Origin: Halorussus salinus
GTDB lineage: Archaea; Halobacteriota; Halobacteria; Halobacteriales; Haladaptataceae
Assembly (NCBI RefSeq): GCF_004765815.2
Contig: NZ_ML974129.1
Span: forward strand, 225,538-289,537
Reading direction: 5' to 3'
Length of the DNA: 64,000 nt
Under the pieces are notes generated by a model. The model was not told the origin of the DNA. It ran no database searches and saw only the letters and a program-made list of their open reading frames with translations. Positions 63,201-64,000 of the stretch are shown here, one piece after another; positions within the stretch are counted from its first letter, which is position 1, and the number at the start of each line of letters is the position of its first letter. Both the position numbers and the translations under genes were made by a program.

Positions 63201-63827
63201 GTGGCACGGCGTCTCTCGACCGGCATCGACGTGTTAGATAGAAAACTCGACGGCGGGCTTCCGACCGGGAGCGTGGTGGCACTGTCGGCACCGCCAGCGA
63301 GTCAGGCGGAGTTGTTGCTGTACGAGTTCACCGCGGCTCGCCAGACGCTCTATCTCTCGACGGACCGCGACGAGGCGGCCGTGACCGAGGCGCTGGAGCG
63401 CGCGCCGGGCCACACCGGCTCGCCGGACGTGCGGCGGGTCCCCGGCGACGCGCCGCTGGACCACTCCCAGCGACTCTTCCGGCGACTGCCCGAGGACTCG
63501 AATCTCATCGTGGACCCCATCGACCTGCTGGAAAAACAGGACGAGGGGCGGTATCGCAACTTCCTGAACGACCTGCAGAATCACCTGCACAACACCGACG
63601 GCGTGGCCGTCCTCCACTGTCTCGACGGCCGCGCGGTGCCCGACGCCCGCGACATCACCGAACACGTCGCCGACGTGGTGTTCCAACTTCACACCGAGTA
63701 CTCGGGCGACACGGTCGAGACCCGCCTCGCGGTGCCGAAGTTCCGGGGCGGCCGCGCGCTCCCCGAGACCATCAAACTCGAACTCGCCGAGTCGGTCCGC
63801 ATCGACACGAGTCGGGACATCGCGTGA
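63201..63827 (+). CDS. KaiC/RecA-superfamily protein without P-loop
   Basis: 208 residues from the GTG at 63201, after a TATA-like atacttatg (about 63165). The fold starts as in KaiC/RadA-like proteins (RRLSTGIDVLDRKLDGGLPTGSVVAL), but the place of Walker A is filled by SAPPASQAELLL, which has no GK[T/S]. The later strand FRRLPEDSNLIVDPIDLLEKQ resembles Walker B. Without the P-loop it probably cannot hydrolyse ATP and may be a regulatory partner. It follows the MinD-like ATPase and could be its partner; this is inference from order. Confidence 0.75.
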   Translation: MARRLSTGIDVLDRKLDGGLPTGSVVALSAPPASQAELLLYEFTAARQTLYLSTDRDEAAVTEALERAPGHTGSPDVRRVPGDAPLDHSQRLFRRLPEDSNLIVDPIDLLEKQDEGRYRNFLNDLQNHLHNTDGVAVLHCLDGRAVPDARDITEHVADVVFQLHTEYSGDTVETRLAVPKFRGGRALPETIKLELAESVRIDTSRDIA

Positions 63828-64000
63828 CGAGTGCAGGCGTCGATTTTCCGCCGAAGGAGCGCTATCAAACCGAACTAAGGGGGCGGCAGGCCGACCAAAC
63901 CACCGTCGTCTGGGTGGACTGAAAGGGGCCGCCCGGTCGCGCCCGAAGGGCGTAGTCGTCTGAGTGACCCCTATCCGGAGCGAACGCAGTGAGCGGAGGA
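63828..64000 (+). repeat. Structured dispersed element, copy C (cut by window end), in a gene-free tail
   Basis: After the KaiC-like gene there is no further gene. From 63918 (actgaaaggggccgccc) to the last base the sequence aligns with copy A over about 83 bases: shared AAAGGGGCCGCCCG, GTCGTCT and ATCCGGAGCGA...GAGCGGAGGA. The variable hairpin is CGCCC-GAA-GGGCG here and CGGGTC-GGA-GACCCG in copy A. The preceding bases (gggggcggcaggcc, 63890-63903) can also pair with ggccgcccgg. The right end lies outside the window. Confidence 0.6.

Overview
This window reads as chromosome of a haloarchaeon (class Halobacteria). The DNA is very GC rich. The proteins are strongly acidic, and exported proteins mostly carry twin-arginine signals with or without a lipobox. 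Many start codons sit about 25-32 bases after a TATA-like box, as in leaderless archaeal genes. Marker genes are archaeal: proteasome beta subunit, proteasome-activating nucleotidase (PAN), GatE, UPF0212/DUF555, a HemAT-type transducer and a haloarchaeal HEWD small protein. The genus cannot be fixed from the sequence alone. No rRNA, tRNA, CRISPR array or intact transposase was seen.

Layout. 0-5.6 kb: membrane proteins, a GCS2-type ligase, a PQQ beta-propeller protein and psmB. 5.6-11.1 kb: small membrane protein, UPF0212, HTH-CBS regulator, aminotransferase, a TrmJ-like methylase and a PAP2 phosphatase. 11.2-16.3 kb: HemAT, a two-gene unit of a single-repeat TBP-like protein plus a HEAT/zinc-ribbon protein, gatE and a small secreted protein. 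16.4-24.2 kb: paired PH-domain proteins, an ABC exporter, membrane proteins, a GDT1-type (UPF0016) transporter and fumC. 24.6-29.2 kb: a complete CUT1 sugar ABC importer. 29.4-36.4 kb: a subtilase, a TRIC-like channel with BolA, two tandem-repeat tracts, a winged-helix regulator divergent from PAN, and a duplicated-domain lamin-tail protein. 36.5-48.4 kb: a bactofilin-like protein, an ETF/FixCX electron-transfer operon, an HTH-GNAT protein, dodecin, purM, an M50 protease and a TraB protein. 48.6-56.4 kb: a thioesterase, four tandem secreted DUF4397 paralogues, a tungstate/molybdate-type binding protein, a gene with a DtxR-like operator, and an FKBP isomerase. 56.7-64 kb: a block of Tat-exported redox and binding proteins (sulfite-oxidase-like enzyme, double cupredoxin, PEBP protein), a peptide-type binding lipoprotein, a MinD-like ATPase and a KaiC-like protein lacking a P-loop.

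How genes work together. PsmB and PAN are separately encoded parts of one proteolysis machine. EtfB, EtfA and FixCX form a complete electron route from dehydrogenases to quinone. The two operators at 21.45 kb and 54.68 kb share the TTAG-N6-CTAA layout and may link a manganese-type exporter and an unknown gene to DtxR-family metal control.

The most unusual content is: (i) the half-TBP/HEAT gene pair; (ii) a roughly 125-nt intergenic element, present twice in full and once cut by the window edge, with conserved ends, pairing termini and internal hairpins that keep pairing while changing sequence; (iii) the four-gene DUF4397 array with a shared promoter block; and (iv) the metal-type operators, one placed directly over a start codon.
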